Shown here piece by piece: positions 35,278 through 44,012 of a DNA stretch of 64,000 nucleotides. Under the pieces are notes generated by a model. The model was not told the origin of the DNA and did no database searches. It was given only the letters and a program-made list of their open reading frames with translations. The stretch comes from Frigidibacter sp. SD6-1 (GTDB lineage Bacteria; Pseudomonadota; Alphaproteobacteria; Rhodobacterales; Rhodobacteraceae). The position numbers and the translations under genes are program-made. Each line of letters begins with the position of its first letter. Positions within the stretch are counted from its first letter, which is position 1. Location of the stretch: the NCBI RefSeq assembly GCF_030143255.1, contig NZ_JARJNR010000003.1, positions 186,001 through 250,000 of the forward strand. Reading direction: 5' to 3'.

Positions 35278-35281
<4 letters not shown>

Positions 35282-35781
35282 GCGGAAGCGATTTGGGCGG
35301 GTCGGCTGCGACGGATGACCTGCCCTACCGGCCCTGCGTGGGCGTGATGCTGATCGATAGCACTGGCCGGATCTTTGCAGGCCAGCGCAAGGACAGCGAC
35401 GTCGCGGCCTGGCAGATGCCGCAGGGCGGGATCGACAAGGACGAAAAGCCGCGCGCCGCCGCGCTGCGCGAGCTTTGGGAAGAAACCGGGGTGGTGGCCG
35501 ATCTTGTCGAGTTCGTCGGCAAGACCCATGGCTGGATCACCTACGACCTGCCCGATCACCTTGTCGGCAAGGTCTGGGGCGGCAAGTATCGCGGGCAGAG
35601 GCAGAAATGGTTCCTCTACCGCTTTCTCGGCCGCGACGATCAGATCGATATCGCCACCCAACATCCCGAATTTTCCGAGTGGAAATGGGTGACGGCCGAC
35701 GAGCTGATCGCTTCGATCGTGCCGTTCAAGCGCAAGGTCTATGACGAGGTGGTGGCGGCCTTTCGCGCCTATCTGGCCTGA
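35278..35781 (+). CDS. rppH: RNA pyrophosphohydrolase
   Basis: Nudix hydrolase that removes pyrophosphate from mRNA 5' ends to start decay, 167 aa. The Nudix box is complete: G-x5-E-x7-RE-L-x-EE-x-G, reading from [10 protein letters not shown] through [11 protein letters not shown]. The KWFLYRFLG and [21 protein letters not shown] stretches are typical of RppH. It overlaps the ctpA stop by 4 bases, so it belongs to the same operon. Confidence 0.96.
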
Positions 35782-35852
35782 GGGGCACTCGTCGTCGCAC
35801 GTCGTGCGCTCCTCGTGCGAAGACAGGCCGCAGGGCTGGATGAGCAGCTAGC
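35781..35852. repeat. Dispersed gene-end repeat, copy C
   Basis: About 70 bp filling the whole space between the convergent rppH and thpR genes and supplying the thpR stop codon. The order CTCGTCGTCG, CGTGCGCTCCTCGTGCGAAGA, then CCGCAGGGCTGGATGAGCAG matches copy B at 27146 block by block. Confidence 0.6.
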
Positions 35853-36387
35853 CCAGCGGATAATCGGCCAACTCCTCGTAAAGCGCGCCTTCGGGGCGCA
35901 GCCAGGACCGGTAAAGGACCAGCCGGTCCGCCGTGAAACCCGGAAGCGGCGTCGCGGCATGAACCCCCAGAAAGCGCGCGACCTCGGCGTGATCGCCGGG
36001 GGCAGAATGACGGGGCAGGCGGGCGATCGTCACATGCGGGCGGAACCGCCGCCGCTCAAGCGTCACACCTGCGTTGTGCACCGCCCCCATCACCGACCGG
36101 TGAAGCGATCTCAGTCCTTCCGACAGCAGGACTTCCGCATGTACCGTTCCGGGGCTGTCACCAAAGGTACCGAGCGGGCCGAAAACGACTGGAAAGGCCT
36201 GCTGGCCTATCCGTTCAAGCTCATAGTGAAGCTCTTCCAGCACGGGCTCGCGCTGTTCGCCCAGAAAGGCGATCGTCAGATGCAGGTTCTCTTCGGGCAG
36301 CGGGCGGCCGATCTTGAGGCGCGAGGCGACTTCCGAAAGCCGGGCCGAGACCGGTTCGGGCAGCGGGATCGCCAGAAAGAGCCGCAT
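35848..36387 (-). CDS. thpR: RNA 2',3'-cyclic phosphodiesterase (LigT/ThpR)
   Basis: 2H phosphoesterase, 179 aa from ATG 36387. The two catalytic HxTx motifs are HLTI (about residues 35-38) and HVTI (about 120-123), spaced as in the family. It opens 2',3'-cyclic phosphates on RNA ends. The last codons and the stop lie inside the gene-end repeat. The start is 2 bp after the stop of the cupin regulator gene, suggesting co-transcription. Confidence 0.93.
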   Translation of the reverse strand: MRLFLAIPLPEPVSARLSEVASRLKIGRPLPEENLHLTIAFLGEQREPVLEELHYELERIGQQAFPVVFGPLGTFGDSPGTVHAEVLLSEGLRSLHRSVMGAVHNAGVTLERRRFRPHVTIARLPRHSAPGDHAEVARFLGVHAATPLPGFTADRLVLYRSWLRPEGALYEELADYPLG

Positions 36388-36389
36388 GG

Positions 36390-36953
36390 TCAGAAGGTCG
36401 GCGGCGTGCAGCCCGAGACGATCACGCAATCGCCGGGCCCCGGGTTGCGGAACCGGTGTGGCTGGCGGCTGTTGAAATGATAGCCGTCCCCGGTCTTCAG
36501 AAGCCGCGTCTCTGTGCCGACGGTCAGTTCGATCTGGCCCTCGACCACCACGCCTGCCTCTTCCGATTCGTGGCTGTACAGGTCGGGGCCGGTGTCGGCG
36601 CCGGGCTTGTAATGTTCATAGAGAACCAGAAGCGCGCTGTCGGTCGTATGGCCCACGCGCAGGAAGCTGATCTTTGGGTCGGCAGACCCGCCCGGCGGCG
36701 TGATTTCCCGGAATTCCTCGTGGGTGAAATGCCATTTGGTGGCGGCGGGCTCATCCTCGGCGAAGAAGGCCGACAGCGGCATGTTGAGACCGCTGAGGAT
36801 CTTCTTCAGCGTGCCGATCGAGGGGCTTGTCCGGTTCTGCTCGATCATCGAGATCATCGCCGCCGTCACGCCCGCGAGCGCCGCAAGCTGGCGCTGCGAC
36901 AATTTGCGGGCCTCGCGTTCGGCCTTCAGCCGCGCACCGGTATCGAATGTCAT
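36390..36953 (-). CDS. XRE-cupin transcriptional regulator (PuuR-like)
   Basis: A 187-aa protein from ATG 36953 (AAGGAG 5 bases upstream). N-terminal Cro/CI helix-turn-helix (about 5-65: LSQRQLAALAGVTAAMISMI) and C-terminal cupin_2 domain (about 110-185: HESEEAGVVVEGQIELTVG, GDGYHFNSRQPHRFRNPG). This layout is that of PuuR-type repressors of putrescine/GABA catabolism. It is divergent from gabT across an A/T-rich region with two palindromes, so it likely represses or activates gabT and itself. Confidence 0.88.
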   Translation of the reverse strand: MTFDTGARLKAEREARKLSQRQLAALAGVTAAMISMIEQNRTSPSIGTLKKILSGLNMPLSAFFAEDEPAATKWHFTHEEFREITPPGGSADPKISFLRVGHTTDSALLVLYEHYKPGADTGPDLYSHESEEAGVVVEGQIELTVGTETRLLKTGDGYHFNSRQPHRFRNPGPGDCVIVSGCTPPTF

Positions 36954-37001
36954 GGATGCTCCTTCCATATGCATGAAATAGCTTGCGGGTCGGCCGGGAG
37001 A

Positions 37002-37017
37002 AAGATAAATTTATTTT
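37002..37017. promoter_or_regulatory. Candidate operator 1 for the cupin regulator
   Basis: AA-N-ATAAATTTAT-N-TT is a perfect dyad apart from the N positions. It lies in the A/T-rich gap between the divergent regulator and gabT genes, where a PuuR-like repressor would bind. Confidence 0.45.
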
Positions 37018-37020
37018 CCG

Positions 37021-37037
37021 TCAATACATAATATTGA
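37021..37037. promoter_or_regulatory. Candidate operator 2 / promoter element for gabT
   Basis: TCAATA-CATAA-TATTGA, a perfect 6-bp dyad, lies 3 bp from operator 1. The TATTGA or CATAAT part could also serve as a -10 box for gabT. Confidence 0.45.
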
Positions 37038-37092
37038 ACGCACGCCGACGCGGGGCCCGGAGGGGCGGCGCGGCCTTTCAAGGGGAACTGCC

Positions 37093-38367
37093 ATGAAGAA
37101 CGCCGAAATCGAAGCCCGCCGCAAGGCCGCCATGTCGCGCGGTGTCGGTGTCATGACGCAAGTCTTCGTCGACAAGGCCGAGAATGCCGAACTGTGGGAC
37201 AAGGAAGGCAACCGCTATATCGACTTTGCGGCCGGGATCGCCGTGGTGAACACCGGCCACCGCCATCCCAAGGTGATCGCGGCGGTCAAGGATCAGCTCG
37301 ACCATTTCACCCACACCTGCCACCAGGTGGTGCCCTATGAGAACTATGTGCGTCTGGCCGAGCGCCTGACCGCCATCGCGCCGATCAAGGGCGAGAAGAA
37401 GGCGGTCTTCGTGACGACCGGTGCCGAGGCGGTGGAGAATGCGGTCAAGATCGCCCGCGCGGCAACCGGCCGTCAGGCAGTGATCGCCTTCACCGGCGCC
37501 TTCCATGGCCGCACTTTCATGGGCATGGCGCTGACCGGCAAGGTCGTGCCCTACAAGGTGGGCTTCGGCGCGATGCCGAACGATGTCTTCCACGTCCCCT
37601 TCCCGGTGCCGCTGCATGGCGTATCGGTCGAACAGTCGCTCGATACGCTGAACTATCTCTTCAAGGCCGATGTCGATCCCAAGCGCGTCGCCGCGATCAT
37701 CCTTGAACCGGTGCAGGGCGAAGGCGGTTTCTACGAGGCGCCGCGCGAGTTCTTCAAGGCGCTCCGCGCGATCTGTGACGAACACGGCATCCTTCTCATT
37801 GCCGACGAGGTCCAGACCGGCTTTGCCCGCACCGGCAAGATGTTCGCGATGGAGCATTATGACGTGCAGCCCGACCTGATGACCATGGCCAAGGCACTTG
37901 CCGGCGGCTTTCCGCTCGCCGCCGTCGTCGGCCGGGCGGACGTGATGGATGCCCCCGGCCCGGGCGGCCTCGGCGGCACCTATGGCGGCTCGCCCATGGG
38001 CATCGCGGCGGCGAATGCTGTCCTCGACGTGATTGAGGAGGAGGGGCTTTGCGACCGCGCCAACCAGCTTGGCTCGCGGCTGAAACAGCATCTGGAAATG
38101 CTGCGCGCCGAAGTGCCTGAGATCGTCGATATCCGTGGCCCGGGCTTCATGAACGCGGTCGAGTTCAACGATGCCAGGACCGGCAAGCCGTCGGCCGACT
38201 TCGCCAACAAGGTCCGGCTGGAGGCGCTGAAGCGCGGGCTGATCCTTCTGACCTGCGGTGTCCATGGCAATGTGATCCGCTTCCTGTCGCCGATCACCAT
38301 CCAGGACGAGATCTTCACCGAAGCGCTCGGAAAGCTCGAAGATTCCATCCGCGCGGCCCGCGCCTGA
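37093..38367 (+). CDS. gabT: 4-aminobutyrate aminotransferase
   Basis: Class III PLP aminotransferase that converts GABA and 2-oxoglutarate to succinate semialdehyde and glutamate, 424 aa. PLP lysine Lys267 in [16 protein letters not shown]; the upstream Asp in [20 protein letters not shown]; the [18 protein letters not shown] and [10 protein letters not shown] segments fit GabT. A good ribosome site (AAGGGGA) precedes the start. No gabD follows, so succinate-semialdehyde dehydrogenase must lie elsewhere. Confidence 0.93.
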   Translation: MKNAEIEARRKAAMSRGVGVMTQVFVDKAENAELWDKEGNRYIDFAAGIAVVNTGHRHPKVIAAVKDQLDHFTHTCHQVVPYENYVRLAERLTAIAPIKGEKKAVFVTTGAEAVENAVKIARAATGRQAVIAFTGAFHGRTFMGMALTGKVVPYKVGFGAMPNDVFHVPFPVPLHGVSVEQSLDTLNYLFKADVDPKRVAAIILEPVQGEGGFYEAPREFFKALRAICDEHGILLIADEVQTGFARTGKMFAMEHYDVQPDLMTMAKALAGGFPLAAVVGRADVMDAPGPGGLGGTYGGSPMGIAAANAVLDVIEEEGLCDRANQLGSRLKQHLEMLRAEVPEIVDIRGPGFMNAVEFNDARTGKPSADFANKVRLEALKRGLILLTCGVHGNVIRFLSPITIQDEIFTEALGKLEDSIRAARA

Positions 38368-38409
38368 CGTGATCCAAAGGCGAGGCCTGCGGCCTCAAGT
38401 CTTTTCGTG

Positions 38410-38468
38410 GCGCCGCAGCCGAAAGCTGCGGCGCGCGCGCCTCCGGCGGGGATATTTGGAAACGGAAG
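38410..38468 (+). repeat. Hairpin-plus-tail repeat, copy 1
   Basis: 10-bp hairpin GCGCCGCAGC/GCTGCGGCGC (38410-38434), then GCGCGCCTCCGGCGGGGATATTTGG with a tail AAACGGAAG. Lies 43 bp after the gabT stop. Confidence 0.65.
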
Positions 38469-38477
38469 AGATCAAAA

Positions 38478-38502
38478 CGCCCCGGTCATGACAACCGGGG
38501 CG
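38478..38502 (-). terminator. Intrinsic terminator for the lytic transglycosylase gene
   Basis: 9-bp arms CGCCCCGGT/ACCGGGGCG with a 7-base loop; on the minus strand a TTTT run follows. It lies 134 bp beyond the minus-strand transglycosylase stop. Confidence 0.7.
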
Positions 38503-38581
38503 CCTCTTCCGTTACGGTCATCGGCGTCCCCGCCTGTACCGTTCCTCGAGTCTAGGCGAAGGTGGTTAACGAAACCTTGCC

Positions 38582-38631
38582 GCTTCCGTTTTCAAATATC
38601 CCACGGGGGTCCGGGGGTGTGAAACCCCCGG
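38582..38631 (-). repeat. Hairpin-plus-tail repeat, copy 2
   Basis: Reading the minus strand: hairpin CCGGGGGTTTCACACCCCCGG (38611-38631 in part), then ACCCCCGTGGGATATTTGA and AAACGGAAG. It starts 5 bp beyond the transglycosylase stop. Its tail ending is closest to copy 1. Confidence 0.65.
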
Positions 38632-38635
38632 CCTC

Positions 38636-39892
38636 TCATCCCCGTAGCCGCTTCAGGATGTCGAGACTTGCATAGCCATCGGGGATCATGCCGATCGCGC
38701 GCTGGAAGGATTTGACCGCCGCGATCGTCTTCGGACCGATCTTGCCGTCGGCGCCTCCCGTGTCGAAACCTGCCTGCGTCAGGCGCTCTTGCAGTTCGAC
38801 ACGTTCTGTCAGGGTCAATGCCCGGTCCTCGCGCGGCCACTGGGCCTTAATGGGTGCGCCGCCCTTCAACCGGTCGGCAAGATGGCCTACGGCGATCACA
38901 TAGGCGTCCGCGGCATTGTAGCGTTCGATGGCACGGAAGTTCGGAAAGATCATGAAGGCCGCGCCGCGCGCGCCCGCAGGCAGCAGGATCGAGGCTGCCC
39001 CGCCCTCCTTGACGACTTTCCCGCCCATGTCGCGCACGCCGAGCGCGGCCCAGTCTGCAGCGCTCTTCTTCACCCCGTCGCCGGTCAGATCGACATTGAA
39101 ATCGGACGGAAGCTGCACCTCGGTGCCCCAGCGCACGCCCTTGCGCCAGCCCGACTTCGCCAGATAGGCGGCGGTCGAGGCGAGCGCGTCGCTCGGGTCA
39201 TCCGACCAGATGTCGCGCTTGCCATCGCCGGTGAAATCGACCGCGAAGGCAAGGTAGGAGGTCGGGATGAACTGGGTATGGCCCATGGCGCCTGCCCAGC
39301 TTCCGGTCATGTCGTCCGGCGCCACATTGCCCGCCTGAATGATCTTCAGGGCCGCGATCAGCTGGCTTTCGAAGAAGCTGCCGCGCCGACCGTCATAGGC
39401 CAGTGTTGCGAGGGACTGGATCAGCGGCCGGTTGCCCCGGTTTGCGCCGTAGGAGCTTTCCAACCCCCAGACCGCGACGACGATTTCTTTCTCTACCCCG
39501 TAGGCCGCCTCGATCTGTTTCAGAAGGCGGGCGTATTTCTTCAGCGCCTTCCTGCCGTTTGCCACCCTTTCGTCCGACACTGCCTTGTCGAGATAGTCCC
39601 AGATCGGCTTGACGAATTCACCCTGATTGCGGTCCTTTTCAACAACATAGGGGTCGTAAGTGACGCCCCTGAAGGCCCGGTCGAAGAGCGCCTCGCTGAT
39701 GCCGCGGGCCAGCGCACGGGGGCGGAAAGCCTCGACCCAGCGGTCGAAGCCCGCTTCGCTGCCCACGGTGATCAGCGCCTCGGGACCGGTGGACATGGGC
39801 GGAGCTCCTAAGGGCGGGGCGGGCTGCGCGGCGAGGGCGGGCAGAGCGGCAAGCGACAGAAGAAGGGTAATCGGGCCTGTTGGTCGGATCAT
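38636..39892 (-). CDS. Lytic murein transglycosylase (MltB/SLT_2 family) with peptidoglycan-binding domain
   Basis: A 418-aa periplasmic enzyme that cleaves the glycan strand of peptidoglycan. Signal peptide (about 1-22, ending ALAAQ). SLT_2 domain (about 45-330) with catalytic Glu in AVWGLESSYGANRG, plus ATLAYDGRRGSFFESQL and the SWAGAMGHTQFIPTSY motif typical of MltB. C-terminal PG_binding_1 domain (about 355-415: GADGKIGPKTIAAVKSFQ). No lipobox, so soluble rather than lipoprotein. Confidence 0.94.
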   Translation of the reverse strand: MIRPTGPITLLLSLAALPALAAQPAPPLGAPPMSTGPEALITVGSEAGFDRWVEAFRPRALARGISEALFDRAFRGVTYDPYVVEKDRNQGEFVKPIWDYLDKAVSDERVANGRKALKKYARLLKQIEAAYGVEKEIVVAVWGLESSYGANRGNRPLIQSLATLAYDGRRGSFFESQLIAALKIIQAGNVAPDDMTGSWAGAMGHTQFIPTSYLAFAVDFTGDGKRDIWSDDPSDALASTAAYLAKSGWRKGVRWGTEVQLPSDFNVDLTGDGVKKSAADWAALGVRDMGGKVVKEGGAASILLPAGARGAAFMIFPNFRAIERYNAADAYVIAVGHLADRLKGGAPIKAQWPREDRALTLTERVELQERLTQAGFDTGGADGKIGPKTIAAVKSFQRAIGMIPDGYASLDILKRLRG

Positions 39893-39965
39893 CGGGCTGC
39901 TTTCTTTTCGGCAAGCCTAGCCTGCCCGGCGCTGCGCGAAAAGGGGGGCGGGCGCAAACGGCGGA

Positions 39966-42215
39966 TCAGCGCCTGCGCCGCTCGACCTTGCGACGGGCCT
40001 TCGCATCGCGCGCGCGGGCCTGGCCGGGTTTGCGCGCCGTGCGCCGCCCGCGCTTCAGCCCGCCGCCGGGCAGGGGCGCGCCCTCGATCTCCAGAAGCTC
40101 GAGCGCAAGTCCTCCGGTGACCGGTACCGCCTCGGCCAGCCGCACCGTGACCTTCTGGCCAAGCCCGATCCTCAGGCCGCTATCGGCGCCGGTCAGGGTC
40201 AGGCCGTCGGGGTCGTAATGGAAGAATTCGCGCCCGACCGACCGGATGGGTATCAGCCCGTCGGCGCCGGTCTCGTCAAGCTTCACGAAAAGCCCGAACT
40301 TCTGCACGCCGCTGATCCGGCCGGGGAATTCGGCGCCGACGCGGCCCGACAGATAGGCAGCCAGATAACGGTCGGTCGTATCACGCTCCGCCGCCATCGA
40401 TCGTCGTTCGGTGTCGGAAATCTGCCGGGCGGTTTCCTCCAGCATCTCGACATCCGCCGCCGACAGCCCGTCCTTGCCCCAGCCATGGCCCGAGATCAGC
40501 GCCCGGTGAACGATCAGGTCGGAATAACGCCGGATCGGCGAGGTGAAATGGGCGTAATTCCCGAGCGCGAGCCCGAAATGGCCGAAATTCTGGGGGTGAT
40601 AATAGGCCTGGGTCATCGACCGCAGCATGGTGATGTTCAGAAGCTCGTCGAACTCCGTCCCTTCCGATTGTTTCAGAAGCCGGTTGAGCGCCGAGGTCTT
40701 CAAGACCTGCCCCTTGGCGAGCGTGAAGCCCGACGCCTCCGCCACCTCGCGCAGGGCGTCGATCTTTTCGGGGCTCGGCTCTTCGTGGATGCGGAAGAGG
40801 AGCGGGCGGCGCAGCCGGATCAATTCCTCGGCGGCGGCGACATTCGCGAGGATCATCGCCTCCTCGATCAGCCGGTGGGCGTCGAACCGTTCCTTGAAGG
40901 CGACCGAAGTGACATGGCCGTCATCGGAAAGCTGGATCCTGCGCTCCGGCAGGTCGAGGTCGAGCGGCTGGCGCGCGGCGCGGGCCTTCTTCAGCGCGTC
41001 ATAGGCGCCATAAAGCGGCCGGACATGGTCCATCAGATCCGCAGTACGGTCGTTCGGTGCGCCATCCTGTGCCGCCTGGACCTCCTCATAGTCGAGCGAG
41101 GCGCGCGAGCGGATGAGGCCGCGCGTGAACCGGTGCGACAGCTTGTTGCCGTGCGCGTCGATCTTCATCCAGACCGCCAGCACCGTCCGGTCGACATTCT
41201 CATGCAGCGAACAGAGATCGCCCGACAGACGGTCGGGCAGCATCGGCACGACCCGGTCGGGGAAATAGGTGGAATTGCCGCGCTTGCGCGCCTCGCGGTC
41301 CAGCGCGGACTGGGGCGTGACATAATGGGCGACATCGGCGATGGCGACCCAGAGGATGAAGCCGCCCTGGTTCTTCGGGTCCTCGTCGCCATGCGCATAG
41401 ACCGCATCGTCGCGGTCGCGGGCGTCGGCCGGGTCGATGGTCAGGAAGGGCAGATGGCGCAGGTCTTCGCGATCACCGAGCGGCGCGGGTTCCATCGCAT
41501 CCGCCTCGGCGATCACCGCGTCGGGGAAATGGTCGGGGATGCCATGCTGGTGGATCGCGATGAGCGAGACGGCCCTCGGCGCCGACGGATCGCCCAGCAC
41601 CTCGACGACGCGGGCGCGCGGCAGGCCCATGCGGCCTTTCGGTCCGGCCAGTTCTGCCTCCACCAGTTCGCCGTCCTTTGCGCTGAGGGTCGCGTCGGCG
41701 GCGACCAGCCATTCCTTCTCGGCGCCCTTGTCGACCGGGATGATCCTTCCGCCTTCGGCCCCCTTGCGGAAAAGGCCGACGATGCGGATAGGGTTGGTGC
41801 CGATCTTGCGGATCAGGCGCGCCTCATAGGCATGGTCCGGTGCCTTGACGGGGAGAAGCTTGGCAAGAATGTGGTCGCCCTGTCCAAGTGCCGGATCGCC
41901 CTTGCGCGGGATGAAAAGGACGCGGGGCGCGGGCCCGTCGCCCTGCCAGTCCTGGGGGCGGGCGAAAAGATCGCCGGACGCGTCGGGCGCGAGCATGGTC
42001 AGAACCCCGACCGGCGGCAGGGCGTCGGGGTCGCGGTAGGACCGGCGGCGTTTTTGCAGCTGCCCCTCGGCTTCCAGTTCCTTCAGAAGCCGCTTCAGCT
42101 CGATCCTCTGGGCGCCCTTGATGGCGAACGCCTTGGCAATGTCGCGCTTGCCCGTCTCGCCGGGGTTTTCGGCGATCCAGGCGAGGATATCAGCCTTGGA
42201 GGGAAGCTCTCTCAT
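39966..42215 (-). CDS. rnr: Ribonuclease R
   Basis: Processive 3'-5' exoribonuclease that degrades structured RNA and, with SmpB/tmRNA, nonstop mRNA; 749 aa. N-terminal winged helix (1-65), cold-shock-like domains, the RNB catalytic domain (about 245-580) with acidic metal ligands in TIDPADARDRDDAVYA, and a C-terminal S1 domain (about 630-710: FPGRISGVQKFGLFVKLDET) followed by a very basic tail. No topA or other partner gene is adjacent. Confidence 0.96.
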   Translation of the reverse strand: MRELPSKADILAWIAENPGETGKRDIAKAFAIKGAQRIELKRLLKELEAEGQLQKRRRSYRDPDALPPVGVLTMLAPDASGDLFARPQDWQGDGPAPRVLFIPRKGDPALGQGDHILAKLLPVKAPDHAYEARLIRKIGTNPIRIVGLFRKGAEGGRIIPVDKGAEKEWLVAADATLSAKDGELVEAELAGPKGRMGLPRARVVEVLGDPSAPRAVSLIAIHQHGIPDHFPDAVIAEADAMEPAPLGDREDLRHLPFLTIDPADARDRDDAVYAHGDEDPKNQGGFILWVAIADVAHYVTPQSALDREARKRGNSTYFPDRVVPMLPDRLSGDLCSLHENVDRTVLAVWMKIDAHGNKLSHRFTRGLIRSRASLDYEEVQAAQDGAPNDRTADLMDHVRPLYGAYDALKKARAARQPLDLDLPERRIQLSDDGHVTSVAFKERFDAHRLIEEAMILANVAAAEELIRLRRPLLFRIHEEPSPEKIDALREVAEASGFTLAKGQVLKTSALNRLLKQSEGTEFDELLNITMLRSMTQAYYHPQNFGHFGLALGNYAHFTSPIRRYSDLIVHRALISGHGWGKDGLSAADVEMLEETARQISDTERRSMAAERDTTDRYLAAYLSGRVGAEFPGRISGVQKFGLFVKLDETGADGLIPIRSVGREFFHYDPDGLTLTGADSGLRIGLGQKVTVRLAEAVPVTGGLALELLEIEGAPLPGGGLKRGRRTARKPGQARARDAKARRKVERRRR

Positions 42216-42263
42216 GGGCGCGGCCTAGCATGCAACGCAGCCGCCGTCATGCGGAAAGCGCGG

Positions 42264-42318
42264 GTGGGGGCTGTCTGCCCCCACACCCCCGAGGATATTT
42301 GCGCCACAGTGAAAGCTG
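42264..42318 (+). repeat. Hairpin-plus-tail repeat, copy 3
   Basis: 8-bp hairpin GTGGGGGC/GCCCCCAC (42264-42284), then ACCCCCGAGGATATTTG and a tail CGCCACAGTGAAAG. It points towards copy 4, tail to tail, in the rnr-dapE gap. Confidence 0.65.
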
Positions 42319-42376
42319 CCTTCATTCTGGTCCAAATATCCGCAGGGGAGCGCGAGGGGACGGCAAGTCCCCTCGC
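42319..42376 (-). repeat. Hairpin-plus-tail repeat, copy 4
   Basis: Minus strand: 10-bp hairpin GCGAGGGGAC/GTCCCCTCGC (42352-42376), then GCTCCCCTGCGGATATTTGG and tail ACCAGAATGAAGG. It starts 20 bp beyond the dapE stop. Confidence 0.65.
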
Positions 42377-42395
42377 CCTTCCTTCAGAAAGACGG

Positions 42396-43547
42396 TCAGG
42401 CGAAATAATCGGCCAGTATCCGCCCGTAGATCGCCTTGAGCTGGCCGATCTGTGCCACCTCCACACGTTCGTCGACCTGATGCATGGTCTTGCCGACGAG
42501 GCCGAACTCCACCACCGGGCAATGGTCCTTGACGAAACGCGCGTCCGACGTGCCGCCGGAGGTCGAAAGCGCGGGGTCGAGCCCGGTTTCGGCCCTGACC
42601 GATCCGGCGACAAGCCGGGTGAAATCGCCCGGCGGGGTCAGGAAGCTTTCGCCCGATATGTCGATCGAGAGCGTGAAGCTCACGCCGGTCTCGGCCTCTG
42701 CGCGCGCGGCCTCGGCCTTGAGCCAGTCCGACAGCGAGGCACCGGAATGGGCGTCGTTGAAGCGGATGTTCAGCCGGGCGCTGGCGCGGGCAGGGATCAC
42801 GTTCCCTGCCGGGTTGCCGCAGTCGATGGTGGTCAGGGCAATCGTCGAGGCATCGAAATGGTCCGTCCCCCGGTCAAGCTCATGCGTGGCGAGCCGGTCG
42901 AGCAACCGCACCAGCGCGTGCAGCGGGTTCTTCGCCCGGTGCGGATAGGCGGAATGGCCCTGCACCCCGGCCGCCTCGATGTGGCATGACAGCGAGCCGC
43001 GCCGACCGATCTTCATCATGTCGCCCAGCCGTTCGGGGCTGGTCGGCTCGCCGACGAGGCAGACCGACATGGCCTCGCCCTTGGCCTTCATCCAGTCGAG
43101 GAGTGCGACCGTGCCATCCTTGCCCGGCCCTTCCTCGTCTCCGGTGATCGTCAGGATGATCGCGCCGTCGGGCGGGGTCGTGCGGACGAAATCGATGGCT
43201 GCCGCCACGAAGGCCGCCACACCCGATTTCATGTCGGTGGCGCCACGCCCCCAGAGCCAGCCGTCGTGAATCTCGCCGCAGAAGGGATCGCGGGTCCAGG
43301 CGGCGGCATCGCCAACGGGCACCACATCGGTATGGCCGTTGAAGCCGAAGGTTCGATTGGCGCCCGGACGCCCCCAGCGGGCGAAAAGGTTCGGCGTGCC
43401 GTTTCGGTCGACGCGCGTGCAGTCAAAGCCCGCGCCAGCAAGCAGACTTTCCAGAAGCTGCAGCGCGCCGCCTTCCTCCGGCGTGACCGAGGGGCAGCGG
43501 ATGAGGTCGGCGGTCAGCGCGACGGGGTCGACGGGAAGGTGGGACAT
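42396..43547 (-). CDS. dapE: Succinyl-diaminopimelate desuccinylase
   Basis: Di-zinc M20 peptidase-fold enzyme of lysine/meso-DAP synthesis, 383 aa from ATG 43547. Zinc ligands and catalytic residues are in [27 protein letters not shown] and [15 protein letters not shown], and the C-terminal His is in [14 protein letters not shown]. The dimerisation-domain segment with [11 protein letters not shown] is intact. Follows the small conserved gene at 43558 by 10 bp. Confidence 0.96.
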   Translation of the reverse strand: MSHLPVDPVALTADLIRCPSVTPEEGGALQLLESLLAGAGFDCTRVDRNGTPNLFARWGRPGANRTFGFNGHTDVVPVGDAAAWTRDPFCGEIHDGWLWGRGATDMKSGVAAFVAAAIDFVRTTPPDGAIILTITGDEEGPGKDGTVALLDWMKAKGEAMSVCLVGEPTSPERLGDMMKIGRRGSLSCHIEAAGVQGHSAYPHRAKNPLHALVRLLDRLATHELDRGTDHFDASTIALTTIDCGNPAGNVIPARASARLNIRFNDAHSGASLSDWLKAEAARAEAETGVSFTLSIDISGESFLTPPGDFTRLVAGSVRAETGLDPALSTSGGTSDARFVKDHCPVVEFGLVGKTMHQVDERVEVAQIGQLKAIYGRILADYFA

Positions 43548-43557
43548 GATCCTGGCC

Positions 43558-43938
43558 TCAGTGCAAGGTCGCGGCGCGGCTTTCCTCGTCGTAGAACGGC
43601 GTTGCCTGCACGACGATGACCGCATTCTCCGCAAGCGCCCGGTCCATCAGTTCGCGCTCGTCCGCGTCGACCTCATGGCCCTGCGCCACGCGCTCCTCAG
43701 GGGTGCCGTATGCGGTGACATCCAGCGGCGCCATATCGGCCTGCTTCAGCACTGCCACGCATTCACGTACCGCTTCTTCCTCGCTTACGCCGGTCGAATA
43801 GCACAGAAGCGCTGCGCCGGTTGCGCCCTTGGGCAGCCCGTCGCCGTCCTTGCGGCCGACCTCGACAAGCAGTGTATAGACCTGCTGCGGACGTTTGATC
43901 TTGGCCGGACGGTCGGTCTTGTCGCTGTCATCGGTCAT
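43558..43938 (-). CDS. Conserved hypothetical protein next to dapE
   Basis: A 126-aa soluble protein with a charged N-terminus and the patterns [18 protein letters not shown] and [17 protein letters not shown]. It has no signal peptide, no membrane segment and no family I recognise. Ten base pairs separate it from dapE, so the two are probably co-transcribed. The alternating strand/helix pattern suggests a small alpha/beta fold. Function unknown. Confidence 0.7.
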   Translation of the reverse strand: MTDDSDKTDRPAKIKRPQQVYTLLVEVGRKDGDGLPKGATGAALLCYSTGVSEEEAVRECVAVLKQADMAPLDVTAYGTPEERVAQGHEVDADERELMDRALAENAVIVVQATPFYDEESRAATLH

Positions 43939-44012
43939 GCGGACGTTCCTTGAGCGGGATCGCGCCGGACCCTAAGCGCGCGGGCGAAAAGGTGCAACTC
44001 TCCGCGCGCAGC

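Noticed and set aside
37078-38265. 395-codon frame opposite gabT
   Set aside because: GabT has all its catalytic motifs; the reverse frame is an artefact of base composition.
40218-42989. 923-codon open frame opposite rnr and part of dapE
   Set aside because: Rnr and DapE are unmistakable on the minus strand; the long frame is a shadow with Arg/Gly-rich composition.
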